DNA of 33,038 nucleotides from assembly GCA_937120965.1 (NCBI GenBank), contig CAKZKA010000108.1:1-33038 (forward strand). Reading direction: 5' to 3'. The translations under genes were made by a program, and so were the position numbers. Origin of the DNA: an uncultured Chloroflexota bacterium (GTDB taxonomy: Bacteria; Chloroflexota; Chloroflexia; Chloroflexales; Chloroflexaceae). Under the pieces are notes generated by a model that was not told the DNA's origin, searched no databases, and saw only the letters and a list, made by a program, of their open reading frames with translations. Positions 16,284 through 24,202 of the stretch are shown piece by piece; positions within the stretch are counted from its first letter, which is position 1; each line of letters opens with the position of its first letter.

Positions 16284-17249
16284 ATGTCCAGCAGCGATAG
16301 CCCGAGCGAGCCCGGGTCGCGCACAATCGCCAGTGAACTGGAAACGTTTCTGAGCGATATTCAGCGCGAGCACGGGCTGAGTACCAACACGATCACATCG
16401 TACCGGTGTGATCTGCGCACGGCCGCAGCGGCGCTGACGATGCCGCTGGAAGCCATCGCGACCAGCGACATCAAGGCGTTTCTGGAGAGCCGGAACGAAC
16501 AGCCGGGGACGACCAACCGGCGCATTGCCAGTCTGGGGCGCTTTTTCCGCTGGGCGCTGAGCCAGGGTTATGTGACGGGCAACCCGGTTGAACAGGTGGG
16601 CGCGCGCTACCACGCCGAGCATCGCCCGCAACCCATCGCCAGCGAAGCCGAACGCCGCGCGCTCGATGCAGCGATTAACGCCAGCCCGCAACCCTACCGG
16701 CTCATCTTCACCCTGCTGCGCGAGATCGGCGTCCGCACCGATGAGGTGCTGAACCTCAACGTTGGCGATGTGATCCTGGAGCCAGGACGCGAGGTGTTGC
16801 TGGTGCAGGACACGAAGAGTGGCACCAAGCGCATGGTGGTGTTGACGCCCGACGCCATGCCGCGCAGCCTGCGCGGTCTGCGGAGCTGGCTGCGCGAATT
16901 GGGCGACGACGTGTCGCCCGACACGCCGCTGTTCCAGTCTTCGCGGGGCAACCGGGCCTCGTACGATACCCTGCACCGCCGCTGGGTGCAGGTGTGCAAG
17001 CAGGCGCGACTGGTGGACGTGGTTGACGGCAAGGAGGTGCCGCGCTATACGCTGCACCACTTGCGCCACACGGCCGCTGCCGAGTTGATCGCCTTTTACC
17101 CTGAGCAGGTAGTGCGGCGTATTCTCGGCCATCGCGACCCGCGCAGCACGCGCCGCTACGCCGAGATCGTGCGCAGCAACGGCTACAAGTCGAACAACAC
17201 CGGCGCCGCGAACCAGGTTGGCCAGCGACGAGAGCAGCAGGCGTCGTAA
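16284..17249 (+). CDS. Tyrosine recombinase, XerC/D-like
   Basis: A 321-residue site-specific recombinase. The SAM-like core-binding domain (about 15-105) is followed by the catalytic domain with all six conserved residues: Arg151 (GVRTDEVL), Lys178 (DTKSGTK), His258 and Arg261 (LHHLRH), His283 (LGHRD) and nucleophile Tyr292 (RRYAEI). Length and domain order match XerC/XerD, the chromosome-dimer resolvases, although phage-type integrases share the fold. The ATG at 16284 has a GAGGAGGG site. No excisionase, phage gene or tRNA att site is nearby, which favours a housekeeping Xer role or a solitary integrase. The C-terminal tail after Tyr292 is Asn/Gln-rich. It is convergent with the alpha/beta hydrolase gene 122 bp away. 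Confidence 0.9.
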   Translation: MSSSDSPSEPGSRTIASELETFLSDIQREHGLSTNTITSYRCDLRTAAAALTMPLEAIATSDIKAFLESRNEQPGTTNRRIASLGRFFRWALSQGYVTGNPVEQVGARYHAEHRPQPIASEAERRALDAAINASPQPYRLIFTLLREIGVRTDEVLNLNVGDVILEPGREVLLVQDTKSGTKRMVVLTPDAMPRSLRGLRSWLRELGDDVSPDTPLFQSSRGNRASYDTLHRRWVQVCKQARLVDVVDGKEVPRYTLHHLRHTAAAELIAFYPEQVVRRILGHRDPRSTRRYAEIVRSNGYKSNNTGAANQVGQRREQQAS

Positions 17250-17371
17250 ATGCTCCAGAGCGAGTGCCGGACCGGGCGCCAGCCTGCTGACGCTACGGCC
17301 CGCGCACCCGCTGACGGCACAGATGACCGCGTTCGTCGCACCCGCCGGCGTATGGAGGCGCGCCGCTTGCC

Positions 17372-18187
17372 TCAGGCGCGCAACCAGGCCAGGAGCGTTG
17401 CCATTGTCGCGGCATAGCCGGGGCCGCGAAACATATTGTGGTTCGTTCCCGGCACCTCTTCGACCCGACCTCGACCGTCACGCAAGCGAGCGCGTAGCTC
17501 CTCCAGCACCGGGGCTGGAACGACACTGAATGCCGGCTCGCACACCAGCACGAGCAGCGGCACATCTGCGCGTTCCACCCGTTCTACCAGGCTCCACTTC
17601 TCCTGCGGCAGAAAGAAGCCTTCGACCTGGGCGCGCCGACACTGCTCCAGGGCGATGCTCTTCCAGTACACGTCACCCTCGTCCCAGGCGGGGTTGTTGG
17701 CGCGCACCTGCGGGCGCACGGCTTCAGCCGGCTCACCGACGCCGGCCAGAAACTCGGGCAGACGCGCCGCGCCCCACTCCGGCGCGAGCGTCAGCGCCGG
17801 GTCCACCAGCGCCACCCGCGTCAGGGCGGCGCGGGCAGGGTGGGCGCCGGTTGCCAGAGCCAGAGCGGTGGCCCCGCCCCAGGAGTGGCCGATCAGCCGC
17901 ACCCCGCGCAGCCCCAGGTGCTCGATCGCCTCGCCGGCCAGCCCGGCAATCGTGTCCAGGTCATGGGCCGGAGACACGTCGCTCTCACCGTGACCGGGCA
18001 TGTCCAGGGCAATGGGGCGGAAGCCCGCCGCGCGTAGCGCCGGGGCCACGCGCCAGAAGGTGGCGGCGCTGCTGGTGATTCCATGCAACAGAACCACCGG
18101 CGGCCCGGAGCCACCCCAGTCCAGATAACTCAGCCGAATGCCCCCGGCGGCGAGGTAGCCGCGCGTGGCGTCAAGCGCGTTGCTCAT
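17372..18187 (-). CDS. Alpha/beta hydrolase
   Basis: A 271-residue alpha/beta-hydrolase fold enzyme, predicted cytoplasmic. It shows the oxyanion-loop motif LLHGITSS (33-40), DMPGHGESD (62-70), nucleophile Ser102 in GHSWGG (100-105), and catalytic His near 250 (GTNHNMF). At the acid position after strand 7, where many relatives have D, the sequence reads VLVCEPAF, so the acid may be Glu or lie elsewhere. A cap domain lies between. The substrate cannot be assigned; lipase, esterase and haloalkane-dehalogenase-like relatives all share these motifs. I prefer the ATG at 18187, preceded by GAGGAG at very short spacing; an in-frame ATG at 18208 is possible. Upstream is repeat cluster H. Confidence 0.88.
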   Translation of the reverse strand: MSNALDATRGYLAAGGIRLSYLDWGGSGPPVVLLHGITSSAATFWRVAPALRAAGFRPIALDMPGHGESDVSPAHDLDTIAGLAGEAIEHLGLRGVRLIGHSWGGATALALATGAHPARAALTRVALVDPALTLAPEWGAARLPEFLAGVGEPAEAVRPQVRANNPAWDEGDVYWKSIALEQCRRAQVEGFFLPQEKWSLVERVERADVPLLVLVCEPAFSVVPAPVLEELRARLRDGRGRVEEVPGTNHNMFRGPGYAATMATLLAWLRA

Positions 18188-18229
18188 GATCTCCTCATTG
18201 CCCAACATCGTGGATCAGCCGCCATTTGT

Positions 18230-18573
18230 TTATGGGAGGGCTGCGCCCTCCCAAACTCTCTCCACAGGGATGGGGTTGGGGAAACCCGCTTTCCCCATGT
18301 CCCAACCGCTGGTGGGAGCGGCTGCCACCCCCACAGGCAGGAGTATGGGGAAACCTGGTTTCCCCGTATTTTCACATCAGGCCCCATGCGCGGGGCGCAC
18401 AACGCGGAATGAAAATACGTGTTCTTGGGAGGGCGCAGCCCTCCCAAACCCTCCCCGCAGAGAGGGGATCGGGGAAACCCGGTTTCCCCATGTCCCAACC
18501 GCTGTTGGGAGCGGCTGCCACCCCCACAGGCAGGGGAATGGGGAAACCCGGTTTCCCCAAATGTTCACATCAG
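18230..18573 (+). repeat. Intergenic repeat cluster H
   Basis: Fills the gap between the HerA-like gene 3' end and the hydrolase 5' end. In order: GGGAGGGC-TGC-GCCCTCCC hairpin, palindrome (18278-18296), TCCCAACCGCT...CACAGGCAGG module, palindrome (18347-18365), a diverged ATGCGG module, hairpin with GCA loop (18427-18445), palindrome (18471-18489), second CACAGGCAGGGG module, palindrome (18540-18558) and boundary TGTTCACATCAG (18562-18573). It is two successive copies of one ~190-bp composite. The boundary motif contains the stop codon of the HerA-like gene. Confidence 0.9.
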
Positions 18574-20288
18574 TGTAGCTGGAAACAATGAGGATTCGCG
18601 CGCATCAAGTCATCGGCGCTGCGAAAGCCCTGCAACACCAGGGGCGTCCCCAGGCTGCCCAGGGCCACAATCGGCCCGGTGATCATGAACGTATAGCGCC
18701 CGGTGCGCTTTGGATCGGGTAACGAACAGTAGCGCGCGAAACCTTCTTTGCCCAGTTCCGTTTCCACATATTCACGATCAGCGCCCAGCTTGAAGCCCTG
18801 GCCGAAACACTTGACCTGGAGTTGCCGCAGCACGATCTTATCAAAATCGTGGAGCGTCTGGGTGATGAACATCCAGCCCACGCCGTACTTGCCGGTCATG
18901 CGCACGCTCTGGGCCAGCAGGGCGCGGGTGCGCGCTCCATCGCCGGTCTCGGTGGCGTGCTCCCCGGCGAAGAGATGGGCCTCGTCGAGCACCACCAGCG
19001 CATTGGACTGCTGCCCGTGGTTGAAACTCCGGTGGATGACCTGGCGCAGCCGGGTCAGGATCTCGTTGAGCAGAAAGTAGGGTACTGCGTCGTGCGAACC
19101 CTCCTGGGCAAACGAGAGCACAACCACCTCGCGATCGGAGAGCACCCGCTGGATGAGCTGTGAGAGGGGCACGCGGCCCGTGTCGGTGCGAAAGGCCGAC
19201 AAGGCGCCGGCCCAGACCCGTTTGAGGCGGGCCTCATCGAGCTGGAAGCGCGCCAGCACGTCCTGGGCGCGCTGACCCTCGCCGGGGGTGGTGCCAGGGC
19301 GACTGGCGTAGATCACATCGGCGAAGCGCGCCAGGTCGCGCACCAGGAGCGGCAGATCGGCGCCGCGCAGGTCGCGCACGGGTCGGCGCCGACCCTCGGC
19401 ATCGGTCAACTCGGCGATGAGGTTGGCCAGCCGTTCGCTGGCCTCGCGTTCCTTGCTGGCCCCTTTGAAACCCAGACTGTCGAAGAACCCGGCCCGCCGC
19501 AGCGTCTCGGTGAAGGCTTCAGGGCCTTCGAGGGCCACCTCGTCGGTGCTGACCACCCGTACGGCGCGACTGACGCGCAGGCTGCCAAGCAGGCGCTTGA
19601 TGCTAAAATCAACCCGGTGGTCGCCGGCGGCGAAGCGATCGCGCCCGAACTCGCCCTGGGGATCAAGCACGAGCAGACCCATTTGCGGATTGCTGGCGAA
19701 TCCGGCCAGGAGTTGCGCGGCGAGAATGGACTTGCCACTGCGGGTCTGGCCGAAGATGCCCATCATGACCGCTTCGCCGAATCCGCCGGCCTCGGTCGGC
19801 CCGAAGTGGCGCAGGGTGAGGGGCACGGGCAGGCCATCGCCGGGGGAGGTGCCGGCGTAGAAGATGCCCGGCTCGGTATCCACCAGCGCCTGGAGCGCCT
19901 CGGCGGTAGCGGGAAAGACGGGAGTGCCGCTGGGCGGCGGCGTGGAGAGGGTGGTGCGGCGTCGCACCCGCCCGTCGTCTTCGAGCAAAAACACGCCCAG
20001 GGCCGTCAACTGGGCGCTGGTCAGGTCGCTCTCGCCGGAGAGGGCCGGCAGGGCGCCCTGGTGCTTGATCACCGCGCGGATGATCGGGTCCTCATGCCAG
20101 CGGTTACGGGTGACAATGCCGCCAAGCTGGCAGAGCGCCCGCTTGCGGTAGGCTCTGCCGTTGAAGCGTTCCACCACCTCAAAGGTGACCCAGGCGTGGT
20201 CCAGCGCCCGGTCGCGGGCCGTTTCGAGGATATCTACGGTGAAGGTGGTGGTGCTATTGGGCGAGCCGATGATCGCAATTGGCTGCAT
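18570..20288 (-). CDS. HerA-like hexameric ATPase (DUF87/HAS-barrel)
   Basis: A 572-residue P-loop ATPase of the HerA/FtsK superfamily. The N-terminal ~165 residues resemble a HAS-barrel. The ATPase core has Walker A G180-QTRSGKS-187, the HerA-type LVLDPQGEF (207-215), Walker B LVVLDEAHLF (431-440, Asp435/Glu436) and a polar sensor ITQT (475-478). HerA normally pairs with the nuclease NurA for DNA end resection, or with SIR2/DUF4297-type partners in phage defence. No such partner is encoded nearby, so it may act alone or with an unlinked one. A perfect sigma-70 promoter ends about 40 nt before ATG 20288, but no Shine-Dalgarno is visible. The TGA stop (18570-18572) lies within the repeat boundary motif. 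Confidence 0.87.
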   Translation of the reverse strand: MQPIAIIGSPNSTTTFTVDILETARDRALDHAWVTFEVVERFNGRAYRKRALCQLGGIVTRNRWHEDPIIRAVIKHQGALPALSGESDLTSAQLTALGVFLLEDDGRVRRRTTLSTPPPSGTPVFPATAEALQALVDTEPGIFYAGTSPGDGLPVPLTLRHFGPTEAGGFGEAVMMGIFGQTRSGKSILAAQLLAGFASNPQMGLLVLDPQGEFGRDRFAAGDHRVDFSIKRLLGSLRVSRAVRVVSTDEVALEGPEAFTETLRRAGFFDSLGFKGASKEREASERLANLIAELTDAEGRRRPVRDLRGADLPLLVRDLARFADVIYASRPGTTPGEGQRAQDVLARFQLDEARLKRVWAGALSAFRTDTGRVPLSQLIQRVLSDREVVVLSFAQEGSHDAVPYFLLNEILTRLRQVIHRSFNHGQQSNALVVLDEAHLFAGEHATETGDGARTRALLAQSVRMTGKYGVGWMFITQTLHDFDKIVLRQLQVKCFGQGFKLGADREYVETELGKEGFARYCSLPDPKRTGRYTFMITGPIVALGSLGTPLVLQGFRSADDLMRANPHCFQLH

Positions 20289-20328
20289 GAACGTTTGTGT
20301 GGCACAAAAATACTAAACACCCGTTCTG

Positions 20329-20356
20329 ATTATAGCAACCACTGGTGATATGTCAA
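20329..20356 (-). promoter_or_regulatory. Consensus sigma-70 promoter of the herA-like gene
   Basis: On the minus strand TTGACA (20356-20351), a 16-bp spacer and TATAAT (20334-20329). Both hexamers match the consensus at every position. The start site should be near 20322, giving a ~34-nt leader. Confidence 0.8.
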
Positions 20357-20451
20357 TCCAGGGGTTGTTAAGGGTATGCCACGTCGTTGGGGCACGCCCC
20401 AAACCCCGGTTTTCTAATGGCTTGTCAATCTGGTTGTGATGAATAGTTTGT

Positions 20452-20480
20452 TGCGGGGAGGGCTTCGCCCTCCCACGCCA
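20452..20480. repeat. Single GGGAGGGC hairpin repeat
   Basis: One isolated hairpin, GGGAGGGC-TTC-GCCCTCCC, between the herA-like promoter and the obg stop. It is the simplest occurrence of the hairpin module in the window and may terminate obg transcripts. Confidence 0.7.
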
Positions 20481-20531
20481 CCTCCGGTCGCATCCCGCAC
20501 TATCAGTGTGGACGTCGCTCAAGCCCTGTTG

Positions 20532-21842
20532 TTACTCAAATCGGAGACTATCCCACTCCAGTTCGGCATCGGCGATGCGGACCGTATCACCCTCCTGGAG
20601 ACCGGCCTCGATCAGGGCCTGGCTGATGCCACTGGCCTCGAGCACGCGCTGGAGGCGGTCGAGCGCCTCGGGTTGGGCGAAGTTGGTCATCTTGATCAGC
20701 CGCTCAATCCGCACCCCGCGCACGCGCCAGGCGTTATCCTCGCGGGTAATGGTAAAGGCATTCTCGTCCACCGGCGGGAGGGGCCATGTGAGCGGCGGCT
20801 CTTTGGGATCGACCGGATCGCGCACCGGAACGGGCAGGGTGCGCAGCACGTCGGCGACGCGGCGCATCAGCGCATCAACGCCCTCGCCGGTCGCGGCGGC
20901 AATCGGGAAGAGATCCTCGGGCGCGACGGGCAGCTCGGCGCGCAGGCGCGGCAGGTTCTCGCGGGCCGCGGGCAGGTCCATTTTGTTCAGCGCCACGATC
21001 TGGGGGCGCTCAGCCAGGGCCGGCTGGTAGAGGCGCAGTTCGGCGTTGATGGCGTGGTAGTCGGCAACCGGGTCGCGGAAATCAACCCCTGCCGCATCAA
21101 TGACGTGGATCAGCACACGAGTGCGCTCGATGTGGCGCAAAAAGTCGTAGCCCAGCCCGACGCCGGCATGGGCGCCCTCGATCAGGCCGGGGATGTCGGC
21201 GACGACGAAGCGATCGTGGACGCCGACCTCGACGATGCCCAGGTTGGGCTGGAGGGTGGTGAAGGGATAGTCGGCAATCTTCGGGCGCGCGGCGCTGACG
21301 ACCGAGAGCAGGGTTGATTTGCCGGCGTTGGGAAAGCCGACCAGGCCCACATCGGCGAGCAGCTTCAACTCGAGCTGCAACTCCAGCTCCTGGCCAGGTT
21401 CGCCCAGTTCGGCGATGCGCGGCGCCTGGCGCGTTGGCGTGGCGAAGTGGACATTGCCCAGCCCGCCCTTGCCCCCGCGAGCGGCAAGCAACCGCTGCCC
21501 GGGGCGCGCCAGGTCAACTTCGTAGGTGACCCCATCGATGGTAGCGCGCACGACCGTGCCAGGGGGCACGCGGACTACCCGATCCTTGCCCTGGCGCCCG
21601 TGCATGTTGTTCTTCTGCCCGCGACCGCCGTCTTCGGCAACGAACGTACGCTCGTAGCGAAAGTGGAGCAGCGTGTTGAGGTTCGGATCGGCCAGCAGAT
21701 ACACGTGGCCCCCGCGCCCGCCATCGCCGCCGTTAGGGCCGCCGCGGGGCACGTACTTTTCGCGGCGGAAGGTAGCGGCGCCGTTGCCCCCCGCCCCTGA
21801 ACGCACTACAATCGTCGCGCGGTCGTAGAAATCTTCAGCCAT
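20532..21842 (-). CDS. obg: GTPase Obg/CgtA
   Basis: A 436-residue ribosome-associated GTPase acting in 50S maturation and stress response. The Gly-rich Obg domain (1-160) has the expected pattern ([39 protein letters not shown]). The G domain has G1 GFPNAGKST (169-177), the switch TTLQPNLG, G3 [10 protein letters not shown] (216-225) and G4 NKMD (286-289). A C-terminal OCT domain follows (about 360-432). I chose ATG 21842 because [12 protein letters not shown] is the family N-terminus; the in-frame codons further upstream lie in repeat DNA. No Shine-Dalgarno is visible. A repeat module starts only a few bases upstream, so the mRNA leader is largely repeat sequence. Rare in a separate locus: rpmA/rplU, the usual neighbours, are absent here. 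Confidence 0.96.
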   Translation of the reverse strand: MAEDFYDRATIVVRSGAGGNGAATFRREKYVPRGGPNGGDGGRGGHVYLLADPNLNTLLHFRYERTFVAEDGGRGQKNNMHGRQGKDRVVRVPPGTVVRATIDGVTYEVDLARPGQRLLAARGGKGGLGNVHFATPTRQAPRIAELGEPGQELELQLELKLLADVGLVGFPNAGKSTLLSVVSAARPKIADYPFTTLQPNLGIVEVGVHDRFVVADIPGLIEGAHAGVGLGYDFLRHIERTRVLIHVIDAAGVDFRDPVADYHAINAELRLYQPALAERPQIVALNKMDLPAARENLPRLRAELPVAPEDLFPIAAATGEGVDALMRRVADVLRTLPVPVRDPVDPKEPPLTWPLPPVDENAFTITREDNAWRVRGVRIERLIKMTNFAQPEALDRLQRVLEASGISQALIEAGLQEGDTVRIADAELEWDSLRFE

Positions 21843-21844
21843 AC

Positions 21845-22000
21845 AACGTGTTGAGTGGCTGCGCCACACACTGACAAGATGAAAACAGGTTTATGTTTGG
21901 GAGGACCGCGCCCTCCCAAACCTTCCCCACAGGGGGCGCAGCCCTCCCGGGAAACAACCCATGCTCATCTCGTCGTTGTGCGGCGCAGCCGCATAGACGC
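21845..22000. repeat. Intergenic repeat cluster J
   Basis: Upstream of obg: a diverged forward ATGCGG module (about 21853-21872), GATGAAAACAGG spacer, hairpin TTGGGAGGACCGCGCCCTCCC (21898-21918), a partial GGGGGCGCAGCCCTCCC, GGAAACAACCC, and an inverse ATGCGG module (21975-21994). The two module copies face each other, so the whole forms a long imperfect inverted repeat immediately before the obg start. Confidence 0.75.
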
Positions 22001-22154
22001 CAGCACAAAAGAGGGGCGGAGGGTGATCCGCCCCTGAGGTTCAAGCTACGTTTCGGCGCCCGGCAGAAATCAGAGCGCTGTACGCTACAGCTCCCGAGCG
22101 TGCAGCGTGAGGCGTGGCACGGCAGTGGCGCGTACAGGCTGCCCGGCAGCGATG

Positions 22155-22266
22155 GCGCCGGATGACAGCGACCCCTGCTGGCCGGAAGGAAGGAAGCACC
22201 CGGGATCCGATGGTTTCCCGGGTTCCCGGATAGCGCCGGGTGACAGCGACCCCTGCTGACCGGAAG
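22155..22266. repeat. 34-bp direct repeats flanking a hairpin
   Basis: Copies at 22155-22188 and 22233-22266 differ at two positions and share GACAGCGACCCCTGCTG. Between them lies a perfect 8-bp inverted repeat, ACCCGGGA and TCCCGGGT (about 22198-22222). The block ends 21 bp from the tatA stop codon on its downstream side and is not one of the common modules. Confidence 0.75.
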
Positions 22267-22287
22267 TTCCGCGACGCGAGGCGCCGC

Positions 22288-22479
22288 CTACGCCTTGGTC
22301 TCGCCCTCGGCCTTTGGCTCAGCCTTGACCGCGGGCGTTTCATCCTCCTTAACCGCCTTCTTGAACTCGCGGATGCTGCTACCCAGCGCGCCGCCGATAC
22401 CGGCCAGGCGCCCGGCGCCAAAAATGGCGATCACAATCACAAGAATGATCAGCAACTCACCCCAGCCGAGGCCGAACAT
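22288..22479 (-). CDS. tatA: Twin-arginine translocase subunit TatA
   Basis: A 63-residue TatA/E component of the Tat pathway, which exports folded proteins. One N-terminal transmembrane helix (about 5-21, LGWGELLIILVIVIAIF), then the hinge FGAGRL, an amphipathic helix (GIGGALGSSIREFKKAV) and a charged Lys/Glu tail. All are typical; the Pro of the usual FGPxKLP hinge is absent. ATG 22479 has AAGGAGA 8 nt upstream. A perfect TTGACA/TATAAT promoter lies 70 nt upstream. TatC is not in the window, as is common for dispersed tat genes. The PhoX-type protein at 8262 carries a Tat signal and is a candidate substrate. Confidence 0.93.
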   Translation of the reverse strand: MFGLGWGELLIILVIVIAIFGAGRLAGIGGALGSSIREFKKAVKEDETPAVKAEPKAEGETKA

Positions 22480-22549
22480 ATGCCTATCTCCTTCTATCTC
22501 GCCATACAGCGCGAGGGGGACGCGGATCAAGTCCTTTTCGTTCGGCTTT

Positions 22550-22577
22550 ATTATACCCCAGGGAATGGTCGTGTCAA
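22550..22577 (-). promoter_or_regulatory. Consensus sigma-70 promoter of tatA
   Basis: On the minus strand TTGACA (22577-22572), a 16-bp spacer and TATAAT (22555-22550). It has the same hexamers and spacer length as the herA-like promoter. Predicted leader is about 64 nt. Confidence 0.8.
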
Positions 22578-22614
22578 ACCTTTGTCGTTTGGTGGGTGTC
22601 CGCATGTGGGGCCT

Positions 22615-23010
22615 CAGCCCTCTGCCCCCCTTCGGCTTCGCTCAGGGCAGGCCTCTCCCTGAGCGGGCTATGCATCGCCCACAAGTTGAGAGGGGGGTCG
22701 GGGGGTGAGGACAAAGCCGCCTGAGTTGCCCTCAACCGCTCCGTGGGTCCATAGGATTGCTGGCGCTCAGGGGTGGGCAGAGGTCCTCACCCCCGGCCCC
22801 CTTCGACAGGCTCAGGCTTCGCCCTGAGGCTCAGCCCGAAGGGGCGGGCCGCTCCAGCTTCGCTGGAGAGCCTGCGCTGAGCCTGTCGAAGCGGGGAGAG
22901 CAGAGCCGCGCGCGGGGGGTTCCCATGTGGTATACGCCACGTTGGCGCGGATGTTCTGTCCGCTCTTAAATGCCGGTACGAGGGTGGGGAAAGCGGGTTT
23001 CCCCGCACCC
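22615..23010. repeat. Intergenic repeat cluster K (mixed families)
   Basis: The gap between tatA and the retropepsin-like gene holds several other short palindromes: CCTTCGGCTTCGCTCAGGGCAGG (near 22629), TTCGACAGGCTCA with CCTGAGGCTCAGCCCGAAGG (22803-22842), CTCCAGCTTCGCTGGAG (22851-22867) and TGAGCCTGTCGAAG (22879-22892). The TTCGACAGGCTCA and TGAGCCTGTCGAA pair forms a ~90-bp imperfect inverted repeat. The ~63-bp element shared with 12443-12505 follows (22892-22953), then one 19-bp palindrome variant (22986-23004). No gene is supported. Confidence 0.75.
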
Positions 23011-23173
23011 CTCTCGGAGGCCCTCACCTTCGTCCCCTCTCGCGCGCGGCTGGAGGCGGAACGAGTGCCACACGTCGTTCAGCGACTGCATCGTACCCTG
23101 CTACCGGAGGCAAACGTGCGCGCGTTTCTTCCCGACCCGGGTTGGCAGCGCGCATTCGTGGTATGATAAGGGC

Positions 23174-24109
23174 ATGCTCGACGATTGCACCAGGCTGGAG
23201 TTTCCCCCCAGTGGCATTGCCGAAGCGCCCCTGCGCTTGAGCCCCCAGGTGCTGCGCTGCACGGCGGCGGGTCCTGGCGGGCGCCCGCTGACGGTGTTGA
23301 TTGACACCGGCACCGATCCCTCGGCGATTGACCTGGGACTGGCCCGGCGCCTGGGCCTGCGTATCGGCGATTTCGCCCTTGGCTCCGACGCTACCAGCGA
23401 TGGTGTGCCGTTCACCGAAACGGTGCTGCCCTGGTTGCGCCTGGGGGATCTGTACCTGCGCGATCTCTACGCGCTGGCCGTGGATCTGCGCCAGGCGCCG
23501 TTCGAGGTGGATGTGGTGCTGGGCTACAATGTTCTCAGCAACCTTTCCCTCAGTATTCACTACGCAGAGCGGCGCGTGCGCCTGTGCCACCCCGATCTGG
23601 AGCCGCCCGCCCCCGGCGAGACGGGCGCGGTTCTGCCTTTGCAGTTCTTTGATCATTTTCCGGCCCTGGCCGGCGCCAGCCTGCTGGCGCCGGGGGGCGA
23701 TCACGCCACGTTGCAGCGGTGTCTGGAACTGCCATTGTTAACGATTGATACTGGCTCCAACGGCGCGCTTACCTTGAGCGCCGATCTGGCGGCCCGGGTG
23801 GGGCTGAGCCACGGTAGCGCCACCGCCGAGGGCCACGGCTTCGCCAGCGGTTGCGCCGTGCGGCGGGGCGTGGCCGCGGGGCTGCGCATCGGCCCGTTTG
23901 AGGTGCGCGACGTGGCCCTCGACGCCCCTGAGGGCGACCACGGCGACCTGTGTCGCGCCGGGCGCGCCAATCTTGGCAACGGTGTTCTGGCTCGCTTCGA
24001 CCGGGTTACGCTCGATTACCGCCGCGCCCTGTGTGTGCTGGAGCCGGGCGCAGCCGGGCGAGCAGGCATTGCCATCCGGCAACGACAGGATCTGGTCGGG
24101 TCGTTGTAG
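23174..24109 (+). CDS. Two-domain retropepsin-like aspartic protease
   Basis: A 311-residue protein made of two retropepsin-like halves. Half 1 has the catalytic motif LIDTGTD (42-48) and the closing motif VVLGYNVLSN (114-123). Half 2 has TIDTGSNG (190-197) and LGNGVL near 277-282. Each half repeats the pattern of a DTG strand, then an RLGL/RVGL helix, then a hydrophobic-Gly motif. Retroviral-type proteases are normally one ~100-residue domain that dimerises; a fused pair would supply both Asp residues (44 and 192) in one chain, like pepsin. No signal peptide is visible. ATG 23174 lies only 6 bp after a TATGAT -10-like box, with no Shine-Dalgarno, so a leaderless mRNA is possible. Distal -35 TTGGCA is poorly spaced. 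Substrate unknown. Confidence 0.82.
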   Translation: MLDDCTRLEFPPSGIAEAPLRLSPQVLRCTAAGPGGRPLTVLIDTGTDPSAIDLGLARRLGLRIGDFALGSDATSDGVPFTETVLPWLRLGDLYLRDLYALAVDLRQAPFEVDVVLGYNVLSNLSLSIHYAERRVRLCHPDLEPPAPGETGAVLPLQFFDHFPALAGASLLAPGGDHATLQRCLELPLLTIDTGSNGALTLSADLAARVGLSHGSATAEGHGFASGCAVRRGVAAGLRIGPFEVRDVALDAPEGDHGDLCRAGRANLGNGVLARFDRVTLDYRRALCVLEPGAAGRAGIAIRQRQDLVGSL

Positions 24110-24202
24110 CCCGCCGGAGGTAGCCGCGCGGTTGCGCCGCATCCGATGGGTATGAACAGCGATCTTTCCGGGCGAGCCTGGCCCTCTCGAACCCGCCCGC
24201 CC

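Noticed and set aside
16284..17249. Integrative element or prophage boundary at the recombinase
   Set aside because: No phage, conjugation or excision genes, no tRNA, and no flanking direct repeats seen; the protein looks XerC/D-like.
22050..22287. Structured RNA such as SRP RNA or a riboswitch downstream of tatA
   Set aside because: A GGAAGGAAG stretch recalls the SRP loop, but the rest of the SRP consensus is missing and no known riboswitch core is visible.
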